The notes beneath the pieces are model-generated. The model was not told the DNA's origin and searched no databases. It saw only the letters and a program-made list of their open reading frames with translations. A program made the position numbers and the translations under genes. 64,000 nucleotides of DNA from an archaeon (GTDB lineage Archaea > Thermoproteota > Nitrososphaeria > Nitrososphaerales > UBA183): positions 62,001 to 126,000 of the forward strand of contig JAKASI010000003.1 in NCBI GenBank assembly GCA_021828185.1, in the 5' to 3' direction. Shown one piece after another: positions 30,791-39,085 of this stretch (positions are counted from its first letter, which is position 1; the number at the start of each line of letters is the position of its first letter).

Positions 30791-33613
30791 ATGCAGGCAT
30801 CGACCGAATACAAGACTAGGAGAGACAAGATCGATGTCCTCCTGCGTCAAGCGGGCTGGGATGTCGACAATCAGACAAAGGTCTACACAGAAGTAGACAC
30901 GAAGCAATCGGATTTCAAGAAGAGGATCTACAAGACCGTCAAGGATACTTTGAGAGACCCTGACATCGACGAAAAGGCATATGCAGACTATCTTCTGCTG
31001 GACGCTCACGGATCCCCATTAGCAGTCATAGAAGCAAAGAAGACCTCAAAGGATCCAATTCTCGGCCAGAAACAAGCAGAGGGCTATGCGGACGATATGA
31101 GACGACAGACAGGGAAAGACGTCTTCATTTTTCTGACCAATGGGTACGAAATCTGGTTCTGGAACAGGCCCTATGAAAATCCTCGCATGGTGAAGGGGTT
31201 CCACGGTATCGAGGCCCTGATGAGATTGAAGTACCAGAACGAGTTCAAGGAGAATTTCTCCGAAGCCCCGATCCAGAAAGAGATCATCGACAGGCCATAC
31301 CAGATTGAGTCGGTCAAACGGGTCCTCGAGGGAATAGAGAAAGGTAAGCGAAAGTTCCTAATCGTTCAGGCGACCGGCACGGGCAAGACCAGGGTTGCAA
31401 TGGCCCTGATTGACGTGCTGCTGAGAACAAACCGTGCCCAGAAGATTCTATTCCTTGCAGACAGGAAGGCCCTGCGGGACCAGGCATTCTCTGACGGATT
31501 CAAGGCCTACTTCCCGAACGAACTGAAGTCGAAGGTGTTCTCGGGGACCTTGAACAAGAATGCGAGACTCTACGCCTCCACGATCCAGACGTTCATGGAC
31601 TGCTACCAGCAGTTCTCGATAGGTGACTTCGACTTGATCATCTCCGACGAGTGCCACAGGTCCATCTACAACAAGTGGAAGGACGTGTTCACATACTTCG
31701 ACGCAGTCGAGGTCGGCCTTACAGCGACGCCCGCAGAGATCATAGAAAGGGACACGTTTCGTTTCTTTGACTGTTACAACAAGATTCCCACCTTCCTATA
31801 CAGCTACGACGACGCTGTGAAGGAGAAGTGGCTGGTCCCGTACAAGGTCTACATCACTCAAACTCACTTCCAGATAGTCGGGATCAAGCCTGGAGACGTC
31901 CCTACCGAAGCTAGGAAGGAGCTTCTGGAAAAGGGAGTCGAGCCTGACGACGTCGACTTCGAAGGAACTGACATCGAGAAGAAGGTCGTGGTCATAGGGA
32001 CCAATGAGGCTATCGTGAAGGAGTTCATGGAGAACTGCATCATGGACTCCACCGGGACACTGCCGGCCAAGTCCATCTTCTTCGCGATAACCAAGGAGCA
32101 TGCCAAGCGGCTGTGGGAGGCCTTCGAGAAGCTGTATCCGGAATACAAAGGTAAGCTCGCGCGGATAATCGTCTCTGAAGACCAGAGAGCACAGGAGATT
32201 CTGACCGACTTCAAGAAGGAGAACTGGCCGAGGGTCGCCATATCTGTAGACATGCTCGACACTGGCGTGGACATGCCCGAGGTCTGCAACCTAGTCTTCG
32301 CGAAGCCGGTATTTTCGAAAATCAGGTTCTGGCAGATGCTCGGGAGAGGGACCAGAATCGACGCCACCTGCAAGCACAAGGAGTGGCTCCCGAACGGGAG
32401 GAAGGACGAGTTTCTCGTTTTCGACTGCTGGAACGTCTTCGACTGGTTCGACATGCACCCAGAGGGAAGGGAGGCAAAGCCTGCGGAGGCGGTTCCTGCA
32501 AAGGTATTCCTGCTCCGACTGCAGGAGCTGAGCTACTTCCAGAAGAAGAAGGACGAGAGAGCGAATGGAGTCAGGGCCAGAATCTTGGAAGACATGAAGT
32601 TACTCCCGGTAGATTCCATAACTGTCAAAGAGCACCTGAGGGACGTGGAGCTCGCGAAGTCAACGAAGCTGTGGGATAGGGTCGGAGTCGACCCGATTGA
32701 GTTCCTGAAGGCCAAGATCACGCCCCTTATGAGGTACCAGCAGAACGTTGAACCCAACGAAGCTTCATTTGTTCAGAAGTGCGAGCAGCTCAGCGTGGCG
32801 GCCCTCACTGGAAACGAACCCGAAATCGATAGGCTGAAGGAATCAATTGGTGAGACTCTGAATTACCTGCCGCTTACGATCAAAGAGGTGAAGAAGAAGG
32901 AAGAACTATTGGACAAGGTCCTCGCCAAGTCATTCTGGAGTAATGTCTCTTATGAGGATGCCCAGATGCTGATGAGGGAATTCTCCCCCCTCATGAAGTA
33001 CAAGAGGACCGAACCCCGACCAAAGATAGTCCTCGACATAGACGACATCATCCAAAAGAGGGAGATAATCGAGTACGGCCCCATAACGTCGCCGAGGTCA
33101 GAATATGTCGAAGACTACAGACAGAAGGTAGAGAAGAAGATCAAGCAGTTGGCCGAGGAGCATCCGACGATTCAGAAGATCAAGCGAGACGAGGCGCTCA
33201 CCGAGCAGGACCTCAAGAACCTGGAGAAGACGCTCAATAGTCCTGAGCTATTCATAACTGAAGAGAATTTGCAGAGGGTCTACAGGCAGAGCGAGGGATC
33301 GCTCACCGAGTTTATCAAGAAAATTCTTGGTCTTTATGAGTTCCCGAACCCGCATGAGAGGATTCAAGAGGCTTTCAAAACCTTCATGATTGAGAAGAAT
33401 TACCTCAACGCCGACCAGGTCAATTTCCTCAGGACTATCCAAGGCTACTTCGCGAAGAAGCATCACGTAGAATACTCAGACTTGTTCGAACCGCCTTTCA
33501 CAAACTTCGGCCCGAAGGCTCCAATCCCACTAATGAAGAAGGAGGACGTGGACGAAGTGTTGAGCTTATGCAACGTCTTGGAGGCACAGATATTCAAGCA
33601 TGCTGAATCCTGA
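30791..33613 (+). CDS. hsdR: Type I restriction enzyme, HsdR (motor and nuclease) subunit
   Basis: The protein has 940 aa. The N-terminal nuclease shows ADYLLLDAHG and VIEAKK (D66, E81-x-K83). The SF2 translocase core shows ATGTGKTRVA (Walker A), SDECHRS (DECH box), GLTATP (motif III) and QMLGRGTRID (motif VI). A long helical C-terminal region binds the methylase. It cleaves unmodified DNA after ATP-driven translocation. Its 3' end overlaps hsdM by 14 bp. The complete hsdR-hsdM-hsdS set is on one strand and looks intact. Confidence 0.95.
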   Translation: MQASTEYKTRRDKIDVLLRQAGWDVDNQTKVYTEVDTKQSDFKKRIYKTVKDTLRDPDIDEKAYADYLLLDAHGSPLAVIEAKKTSKDPILGQKQAEGYADDMRRQTGKDVFIFLTNGYEIWFWNRPYENPRMVKGFHGIEALMRLKYQNEFKENFSEAPIQKEIIDRPYQIESVKRVLEGIEKGKRKFLIVQATGTGKTRVAMALIDVLLRTNRAQKILFLADRKALRDQAFSDGFKAYFPNELKSKVFSGTLNKNARLYASTIQTFMDCYQQFSIGDFDLIISDECHRSIYNKWKDVFTYFDAVEVGLTATPAEIIERDTFRFFDCYNKIPTFLYSYDDAVKEKWLVPYKVYITQTHFQIVGIKPGDVPTEARKELLEKGVEPDDVDFEGTDIEKKVVVIGTNEAIVKEFMENCIMDSTGTLPAKSIFFAITKEHAKRLWEAFEKLYPEYKGKLARIIVSEDQRAQEILTDFKKENWPRVAISVDMLDTGVDMPEVCNLVFAKPVFSKIRFWQMLGRGTRIDATCKHKEWLPNGRKDEFLVFDCWNVFDWFDMHPEGREAKPAEAVPAKVFLLRLQELSYFQKKKDERANGVRARILEDMKLLPVDSITVKEHLRDVELAKSTKLWDRVGVDPIEFLKAKITPLMRYQQNVEPNEASFVQKCEQLSVAALTGNEPEIDRLKESIGETLNYLPLTIKEVKKKEELLDKVLAKSFWSNVSYEDAQMLMREFSPLMKYKRTEPRPKIVLDIDDIIQKREIIEYGPITSPRSEYVEDYRQKVEKKIKQLAEEHPTIQKIKRDEALTEQDLKNLEKTLNSPELFITEENLQRVYRQSEGSLTEFIKKILGLYEFPNPHERIQEAFKTFMIEKNYLNADQVNFLRTIQGYFAKKHHVEYSDLFEPPFTNFGPKAPIPLMKKEDVDEVLSLCNVLEAQIFKHAES

Positions 33614-35078
33614 ACTAAAGTCGAAGATCAACAAGCTCTGGGACGCGTTCTGGGCAGGGGGCCTAAGCAACCCACTTACCGCGATAGAGCAGATTTCGTA
33701 TCTCATCTTCATGAAGCGACTAGACGATCTCGATACTCATCACGTGGACGCTGCGAAAGCAAGGAACCAAACGTACAGGTCTCTTTTCGAAGGTCGGGAG
33801 AACTGTCGGTGGTCGAAATGGAAGCACATGAATGCGGAAGCGATGTTCAAGCACATGAACGAGGTCGTTTTCCCATTCATCAAGAACCTGCACAACGGTG
33901 AGGAAGTACTCTATTCGAGATACATGAAAGATGCCACTTTCATGATTCCAAAGCCGTCCCTGCTCCAGGAGGCAGTCGTTCTAATTGACGAGATAGAGAT
34001 TGGCGAAAGACCAGATATCCAAGGCGACATCTACGAGCATCTTCTTGGAGAGCTGAAGACCGCAGGGAAGAACGGGCAATTCAGGACACCAAGGCACATA
34101 ATCAGGATGATGGTCGAACTCATCGACCCTGACATCGGCGACAAGATTTGTGATCCTGCTTGTGGAACTGGAGGGTTTCTAGTGGGCGCATACCAGCACA
34201 TCCTGAAGAAGTACACCAGCCCAGAAATGGTCAAGATTGACGATGACGGGACGCCCCACGGACTGATTGGCGACAAGATAGTCAAGAAAGAGCATTGGAA
34301 CATTCTATGGACCGAGACCTTCTACGGCTTCGACTTCGAAGTAACAATGATTCGCATCGCCCTGATGAACATGATTCTGCACGGAATCACCGAGCCGAAC
34401 ATCGAACAGAGGGACACCCTGTCCAAGGGGTTTGAGCAGACACCAGTCTACGATATTGTCTTCGCGAATCCACCCTTCGCTGGATACGTAGACAAGAGCG
34501 ATATCAACGATAACTTCAGGATTGACACGACCAAGACAGAGCTCCTCTTCCTGGAACTCTTCTACAACTTACTCACGACGGGAGGCAGGGCTGCGGTAAT
34601 CGTTCCAAACGGCGTGCTTTTTGGTTCTTCAAACGCTCACATCAAAGCGAGGAGACTCCTGCTTGAGAATTGTGACCTCCAGGGTGTAATATCAATGCCT
34701 TCAGGAGTCTTCCAACCATATTCGGGGGTTGGAACTGCGGTGCTGGTCTTCATCAAAGGTGGCCAAACCGAAAAGGTTTGGTTTTACGAGATGAAGGCTG
34801 ACGGTTACAGTTTAGACCAGAAGCGCGATTTCATCGATGGTAAGGGAGACATCCCAGCCTTAATTGAGAAGTTTGAGAGAAGGGCTCAGTCAGATCACAG
34901 CGTTCTTGTCCCTATTGAGACAATCAAGAAGAACGATTACAATCTATCAATCTCCAGATACAAACAGGGTGAGCGTGAGAAAATTGAATCCGAAGAGCCG
35001 AATGTCCTAATCGAAAAGATAACGCAACTGGAAGAAGAGATTGCGAAGGAACTTGAGGAACTGAAATCGATGATATGA
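33600..35078 (+). CDS. hsdM: Type I restriction enzyme, HsdM DNA methyltransferase subunit
   Basis: The 492-aa protein has an N-terminal helical HsdM domain, then SAM motif I CDPACGTGGFLVGAY and the N6-adenine catalytic motif ANPPF. It methylates adenine in the sequence chosen by HsdS, and with two HsdS-bound copies forms the trimeric methylase. It overlaps hsdR, and hsdS starts at the next base after its stop. Confidence 0.95.
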   Translation: MLNPELKSKINKLWDAFWAGGLSNPLTAIEQISYLIFMKRLDDLDTHHVDAAKARNQTYRSLFEGRENCRWSKWKHMNAEAMFKHMNEVVFPFIKNLHNGEEVLYSRYMKDATFMIPKPSLLQEAVVLIDEIEIGERPDIQGDIYEHLLGELKTAGKNGQFRTPRHIIRMMVELIDPDIGDKICDPACGTGGFLVGAYQHILKKYTSPEMVKIDDDGTPHGLIGDKIVKKEHWNILWTETFYGFDFEVTMIRIALMNMILHGITEPNIEQRDTLSKGFEQTPVYDIVFANPPFAGYVDKSDINDNFRIDTTKTELLFLELFYNLLTTGGRAAVIVPNGVLFGSSNAHIKARRLLLENCDLQGVISMPSGVFQPYSGVGTAVLVFIKGGQTEKVWFYEMKADGYSLDQKRDFIDGKGDIPALIEKFERRAQSDHSVLVPIETIKKNDYNLSISRYKQGEREKIESEEPNVLIEKITQLEEEIAKELEELKSMI

Positions 35079-36185
35079 ATGTCAAATGAGTGGATTAGTG
35101 AACCGCTAGCCGAAATCGCTGAGGTTTTGATGGGCCAATCGCCTCCTTCGTCTACATACAATGAGGAAGGAAAGGGGTTGCCATTCTTTCAAGGCAAGGC
35201 AGAATTCGGCGAAATCTATCCTGTTGCTGCAAAGTATTGCTCTAGGCCCCTAAGAGTTGCTGCATTGAACGATATACTGTTGAGTGTGAGGGCCCCAGTT
35301 GGTCCGGTAAACCTCAGTCCTTCACAATGCTGTATCGGGAGGGGGCTCTCCGCAATCCGCGGGAAACAGCCCAAGGTGGACCAGATGTATCTCTTCTATT
35401 ACCTGCGTTCCATTGAAACGAGGCTGTCTGAACGGGGACAGGGAAGCACTTTCGGGGCCATCGGCCGAAAAGACCTCGAAAGAATTGAGGTCCCCCATCC
35501 AATTAGCCTTGATGTCCAGCATCGAATAGCTTCAGTCCTTCACAAAGCCCATGGCATTGCTCAGAAGCGCGAAGAAACCAACCAACTCACGAAAAAGACC
35601 ATGGGGTCAGTTTTTCTGAAGATGTTTGGAGACCCCGATGTCAATCCGATTGGGTGGAAAATCAATGAGTTAGGGGAATTAACAACTTGTTTGGATCATC
35701 GACGAGTCCCAATAAAGGAATCAGAACGAGAAATCGGTGACACGCCATATTATGGTGCAAATGGTAGGGTAGGATGGATAAAGGGTTTCATTTTTGACGA
35801 GCCCCTTCTCTTGTTAGCAGAAGATGGCGGGAACTGGAGTAAATTTCAGAAATCAGCCTACCGAATCAGAGGAAAAAGTTGGGTCAATAATCACGCCCAT
35901 GTTCTCAAGGAAAATGGCAGAGCCTGCCTTGAATTCTTGGAAAGTTGCCTCGACCTTAGCGATTTGACCAGGTATATCTCGGGTACAACAAGGGGCAAAC
36001 TAACAAGGGGGATGATGGACAAGATCAAGATTCCTACCCCCCCAATTGATTTGCAAGAACGATTTGTGCGAATAGCAAAGAAACTCGAAGCGCTTCAACA
36101 GCTGCAGAAGGAGGACACGCAAGAAATCGACGAACTCTTTCACTCCCTGATGCACAAAGCTTTCTCAGGAAAGCTGGTGGAGTGA
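35079..36185 (+). CDS. hsdS: Type I restriction enzyme, HsdS specificity subunit
   Basis: The 368-aa protein has two target-recognition domains separated and followed by conserved coiled-coil spacers: LDVQHRIASVLHKAHGIAQK after TRD1 and IDLQERFVRIAKKLEALQQL after TRD2. A bipartite recognition site is therefore expected. TRD1 begins near ISEPLAEIAEVLMGQSPPS and TRD2 near IGWKINELGELTTC. The TRD region is noticeably more AT-rich than hsdR, as usual for exchanged recognition domains. Confidence 0.92.
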   Translation: MSNEWISEPLAEIAEVLMGQSPPSSTYNEEGKGLPFFQGKAEFGEIYPVAAKYCSRPLRVAALNDILLSVRAPVGPVNLSPSQCCIGRGLSAIRGKQPKVDQMYLFYYLRSIETRLSERGQGSTFGAIGRKDLERIEVPHPISLDVQHRIASVLHKAHGIAQKREETNQLTKKTMGSVFLKMFGDPDVNPIGWKINELGELTTCLDHRRVPIKESEREIGDTPYYGANGRVGWIKGFIFDEPLLLLAEDGGNWSKFQKSAYRIRGKSWVNNHAHVLKENGRACLEFLESCLDLSDLTRYISGTTRGKLTRGMMDKIKIPTPPIDLQERFVRIAKKLEALQQLQKEDTQEIDELFHSLMHKAFSGKLVE

Positions 36186-36651
36186 GAATGTCGGTGCTAA
36201 GGTGATTGTGCCTGCATGAACGGTTCGTTGGGTGTTGCGTCCTTTGTTCATGGATAGGAGGCCAGTGTCGCTCCCCGATGAATGCGGCATATCAGACTGC
36301 TCACCATTCGAGGGAGATTCACCCAGAAGATGAAGGATTCGTGGGTTATGTCAGGAGGGTCAAGGTCAGGAGGCTCAAGCCATCGAGTATTCCGACGAGG
36401 AAAGGCATGGCTCGACCCATTGCACCAGGAAGAACTCCGAGGATGGCCTACCAAATCAGATTCCTCGAAGGTGGCGATTCTAGGCGAACCACTTAAACTA
36501 GCAATTCGCGTGGTCAGACGTTGGGCGAAGGGGAGGTTCCAAAAGCCTCTCTGCCCCATCAAAAGTAAAAGGGACAGATTCGGCCGACCTCACAATCCGA
36601 GTTAAGCTTTCTTCGAGCCGGCTCTATTAACTCGGGCCGTCAAGACGGAGT
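36186..36651. other. Intergenic region after hsdS with a tRNA-tail-like repeat
   Basis: No gene is supported. Overlapping frames on both strands lack motifs. The only clear structure is the repeat at 36511-36593, which is shared with 38071-38154. Confidence 0.4.
36511..36593 (+). repeat. About 84-bp repeat, copy A
   Basis: It begins TGGTCAGACG, contains GCGAAGGGGAGG, a short spacer, CTCTCTGCCCC, and ends CGGCCGACCTCAC. About three quarters of its bases match copy B at 38071-38154 with one gap. A hairpin GGGGAGG/CCTCTCTGCCCC is conserved, and the 3' end resembles a tRNA-Pro tail (ATCCGGGCGACCCC). Confidence 0.55.
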
Positions 36652-36978
36652 TCACGCCTTATGACCTGAATTCTGAACGCACCGTCCACGTGGAAAGAAG
36701 AGCATGATTGTAAAGGAAGTTATCATCCCGGCCAAGATTGCCAATCCGCTATTTCCCAGACTGGCCACCAGAACGAATACGACGCCGAGGACCTGGCGGT
36801 TGATCAAATCGATGGGTAGGACATCTACGATTTCAAGCTCCAACTCTACCGCCGTGCGCCTGCCGATTAGAGCTTCCAAAGCATCGGCGTACGTCGACCC
36901 GTCAGGAGCAAATCGCTTCAGCGCTCTTGCGCTTCGCCGCCTTACCCGGATGGTCGTGAATCCGGCCTGTTCCGCCAT
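36652..36978 (-). CDS. Ribbon-helix-helix-like domain fused to two membrane spans
   Basis: The 108-aa protein starts TTIRVRRRSARALKRFAP and continues STYADALEALI, a beta-strand plus two-helix pattern as in antitoxin or CopG-type ribbon-helix-helix domains. Two hydrophobic helices (about residues 60-76 and 80-94) follow. A DNA-binding RHH joined to membrane spans is unusual; alternatively the N-terminus is only RHH-like and the protein a small membrane protein. It is divergent from the regulator at 37032 across a palindromic operator. Confidence 0.6.
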   Translation of the reverse strand: MAEQAGFTTIRVRRRSARALKRFAPDGSTYADALEALIGRRTAVELELEIVDVLPIDLINRQVLGVVFVLVASLGNSGLAILAGMITSFTIMLFFPRGRCVQNSGHKA

Positions 36979-36999
36979 TGAAACGTAGTACCACGGCTC

Positions 37000-37007
37000 T
37001 TTTTATA
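37000..37007 (+). promoter_or_regulatory. TATA box of the 37032 regulator gene
   Basis: TTTTTATA lies 25 bp before the GTG at 37032, predicting transcription starting at or next to the start codon (leaderless mRNA). Confidence 0.6.
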
Positions 37008-37013
37008 GGCATG

Positions 37014-37031
37014 TTGCTACATGTGTAGCAA
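37014..37031. promoter_or_regulatory. 18-bp palindromic operator
   Basis: TTGCTACA-TG-TGTAGCAA is a perfect 8-bp inverted repeat with a 2-bp centre. It fills the space between the TATA box and the start codon of the 37032 gene and lies in the divergent region shared with 36978. A dimeric repressor bound here would block initiation. The HTH protein at 37032 is the obvious candidate for autoregulation. Confidence 0.6.
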
Positions 37032-38066
37032 GTGTCGCGGAAAGGAACGAGGATGGAACAAGCCGTTGAAGCCGCGCTGTCAGAGAAGCCTCTCCGCATG
37101 GTGGAAATCGCCAGGAAGCTGGGCGTTTCGAGGGCGGAAGTGATGCGGGGCCTTGGTGCCTTGCGTTCCAAGAATCGCGTCGCCGTGGAATTGATTGACG
37201 GCAAACCGCATTATGGCCTTAGAACGCTGGAGAATTCTCTCCAGGAGCTGGAGAAGAACAGGAGGATAATCCAGGGCGAATGGAGTGTCGTCCGAGTTCC
37301 TGACGAACTCTACGGTCTGGTTGTGGACCGATTCAAGAGGGGATGGGATACTTCGCATCTTGAGGCAGCCCTCGGCGGAAAGAGATACCAAGACATGACC
37401 CGTGCAGAGAAGATAGGCTACCATCTGGGATCTGCGTCCAACGAATTTCAGGTGATGGTCACAGAGTTGGTGGAGTCGAGGGTTCTCAACCAACTCACTG
37501 AAAGAGACAGGGCGCTCTTCAGGGGATACGTCGAGTGGATCAAGGGAAGGCGATACGGGGGTTTTGAGGGCCGGGAGGGGCAAGCCGCCGAGAAGATAGC
37601 GGACCGCGTAGCTGCTCTTACCCAGATTGAGATAGAGAGACTGGGGGCGAAGGATACCATGCTTCAGGTCCTTGGCGACCTTGTGGAGAATGTCCGGTTC
37701 GACGAGGCGTTACGAAGCGTCTTCCGAAGAGAAAATGGAATGACTGACGACCGGCTCAATGCCTTCGCTAAGGAGTTCCTGAAGATCTTCAATGACGACC
37801 GATATTACCTCATTTATCCGAACGGTCAGAGCAGGTTCCTAGGCCTGATCGACGGATTAGGAGTTGATTGGTCCAAGGTCGATCTCAGAATCAACTTACC
37901 TGATATGTTCATACATGTGGCCAACCTGATTCTGCTTGAGATTGACAGGAGAAAGGTCGACTTGGTGCCCTACCTGAAACCGCAACTGAAGAAAGCGTTG
38001 GAAATTCGTGAGATGTATGCTTCATATCGCGCCTCGAGAGAAAAGCAGGCTTGGGGAGCAGCTTGA
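37032..38066 (+). CDS. Winged-helix transcriptional regulator, unknown family
   Basis: The protein has 344 aa from GTG 37032 (ATG 37053 also possible). Residues about 8-70 form an HTH: VEAALSEKPLRMVEIARKLG, then SRAEVMRGLGALRSKNRV and KPHYGL, the wing. The remainder (about 80-344) is a mostly helical domain without recognised motifs. The perfect palindrome immediately upstream and the divergent RHH-membrane gene suggest a two-gene regulatory module. The tRNA-tail repeats A and B flank it on either side. Confidence 0.75.
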   Translation: MSRKGTRMEQAVEAALSEKPLRMVEIARKLGVSRAEVMRGLGALRSKNRVAVELIDGKPHYGLRTLENSLQELEKNRRIIQGEWSVVRVPDELYGLVVDRFKRGWDTSHLEAALGGKRYQDMTRAEKIGYHLGSASNEFQVMVTELVESRVLNQLTERDRALFRGYVEWIKGRRYGGFEGREGQAAEKIADRVAALTQIEIERLGAKDTMLQVLGDLVENVRFDEALRSVFRRENGMTDDRLNAFAKEFLKIFNDDRYYLIYPNGQSRFLGLIDGLGVDWSKVDLRINLPDMFIHVANLILLEIDRRKVDLVPYLKPQLKKALEIREMYASYRASREKQAWGAA

Positions 38067-38070
38067 CGGG

Positions 38071-38154
38071 TGGTCAGCCGTCGAGCGAAGGGGAGGCTAC
38101 AAAAGCTTCTCTGCCCCCGCCAGAAATGACGCGGTCAAATCCGGCCGACCCCGC
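38071..38154 (+). repeat. About 84-bp repeat, copy B
   Basis: It begins TGGTCAGCCG, contains GCGAAGGGGAGG, CTTCTCTGCCCCC and GGTCAAATCCGGCCGACC. The ends TGGTCAGCC and GGCCGACC are nearly complementary, and the tail resembles a tRNA T-arm plus acceptor. With copy A (36511-36593) it brackets the regulator module as a direct repeat. Confidence 0.55.
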
Positions 38155-38230
38155 GAATTCAGTTCTAGCCCTATGGTCGAGATTTTGCTTCATGCGGTTG
38201 CGACCCAGACAAATTTCACTAGAACGAAGG

Positions 38231-38362
38231 TAGCGAGGGGAGGATTTGAACGCACGGTCGGGTTCTGGCCCGATCTCCGCTCTGCGGGTCTCTCGGCTTG
38301 CGCCTATGAGCCCGCCGGGATGATCCTTACCCCCACAAGGGGTCTGGCTTCCCCACCTCGCT
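38231..38362 (-). tRNA. Initiator tRNA-Met (CAT) with three introns
   Basis: The acceptor stem is AGCGAGG/CCTCGCT with A1-U72, and GGG/CCC pairs flank the anticodon loop CTCATAA; both are initiator hallmarks. Intron 1 (38326-38343, 18 nt) lies in the D-loop, leaving AGCCAGGATCA. Intron 2 (38290-38304, 15 nt) follows A37 with hairpin GGC-GCAA-GCC. Intron 3 (38252-38274, 23 nt) splits the T-stem: GCGG pairs with CCGT, flanked by bulges AGA and GCG, and removal restores GGAGG-TTCAAAT-CCTCC. The mature RNA is 76 nt, with no encoded CCA. A TATA-like GATTTAAGG lies about 28 bp upstream (38387-38395). Boundaries of intron 1 are the least certain. Confidence 0.9.
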
Positions 38363-38405
38363 GCAGAAGTGGCTCTAATGGTTCGCCCTTAAATCTTCCC
38401 AGTGT

Positions 38406-38522
38406 TCACGCAGGAGTGGGGTAGGGCATGCACGCCGCCCTGTAGTATCTGCAGCAGGTGCACTTGGAGCAGCTCTCGTAATCCTTGTGCTTGCAGGCCT
38501 TGCAGATGCAGGACGCCATCAT
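38406..38522 (-). CDS. Small cysteine-rich protein (38 aa) in the TFE operon
   Basis: ATG 38522 overlaps the HD-gene stop (ATGA), and the frame ends at TGA 38406. It reads MMASCICKACKHKDYESCSK then CTCCRYYRAACMPYPTPA: eight Cys in 38 residues. This is enough for one or two zinc or other metal sites, as in a metallothionein-like or treble-clef knuckle. The coupling to the HD, TFE and Trm56 genes argues that it is real. Function unknown. Confidence 0.6.
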   Translation of the reverse strand: MMASCICKACKHKDYESCSKCTCCRYYRAACMPYPTPA

Positions 38523-39085
38523 TTCGCCGCCTTCTTCCTAGATTCTTTAATCTTGTCTAGGATGAGCTTCTCCGGGTCCTCCCCGAGCTCATCCGCCAGG
38601 CCCCTCTTCAGCGCCAGGAGCCTCCCGACGTCGTGAGACTTCGCCGTGAATCTGCGGACCTCCTCCCCGAAGGGTCTGATGTTGTCTGCATCGACCATCT
38701 TGTCGGCGAAGCAGACGATCCTCTCCTCGAGGGTGCGCGGTACATAGTCGAAGTCCGGCAGGCCCAGCGTCTTCGCCTCTTCCGGTGAGATCCCCGCTCC
38801 TACGTGCCTCCTGACGATTTCGATGACCTTGTAGTCGACCCCCTCCTTCTCGAGCATCTCGGCTCCTTCGACTCCGTGCCTCACGGTCTGGATCCTGGTC
38901 CTGCCGATGTCATGGAGCAACGCGGCTGCAATGACGGAGCTCTCGTCCACAGCGTGCCCCCGTCGCTGGAACTCGTCTGTCACAATCTTAGCGGCCATCG
39001 CGACCGCCTGGCAGTGGTTGACTATGCGATGGTTGCTCCCGCACTTCGAGTGGATTGCCATGGCCCCCTCGACCGAGGGGATCAC
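38519..39085 (-). CDS. HD-domain phosphohydrolase
   Basis: The 188-aa protein starts at GTG 39085, which overlaps the TFE stop as GTGA; the longer frame to 39355 is a shadow of TFE. HD-superfamily residues are visible: NHRIVNHCQAVAMAA (H), IAAALLHDIGRTR (HD), RHGVEGAEML (H) and VCFADKMVDAD (D). Small archaeal HD proteins of this kind are presumed metal-dependent phosphohydrolases of nucleotides or RNA ends. The substrate is unknown. It is the third gene of the Trm56-TFE-HD-Cys-rich operon. Confidence 0.88.
   Translation of the reverse strand: MIPSVEGAMAIHSKCGSNHRIVNHCQAVAMAAKIVTDEFQRRGHAVDESSVIAAALLHDIGRTRIQTVRHGVEGAEMLEKEGVDYKVIEIVRRHVGAGISPEEAKTLGLPDFDYVPRTLEERIVCFADKMVDADNIRPFGEEVRRFTAKSHDVGRLLALKRGLADELGEDPEKLILDKIKESRKKAAK

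Noticed and set aside
38008..38424. 138-codon plus-strand frame reading VARGGFE
   Set aside because: This is the familiar artefact of translating the antisense strand of a tRNA gene; the locus is tRNA-iMet.
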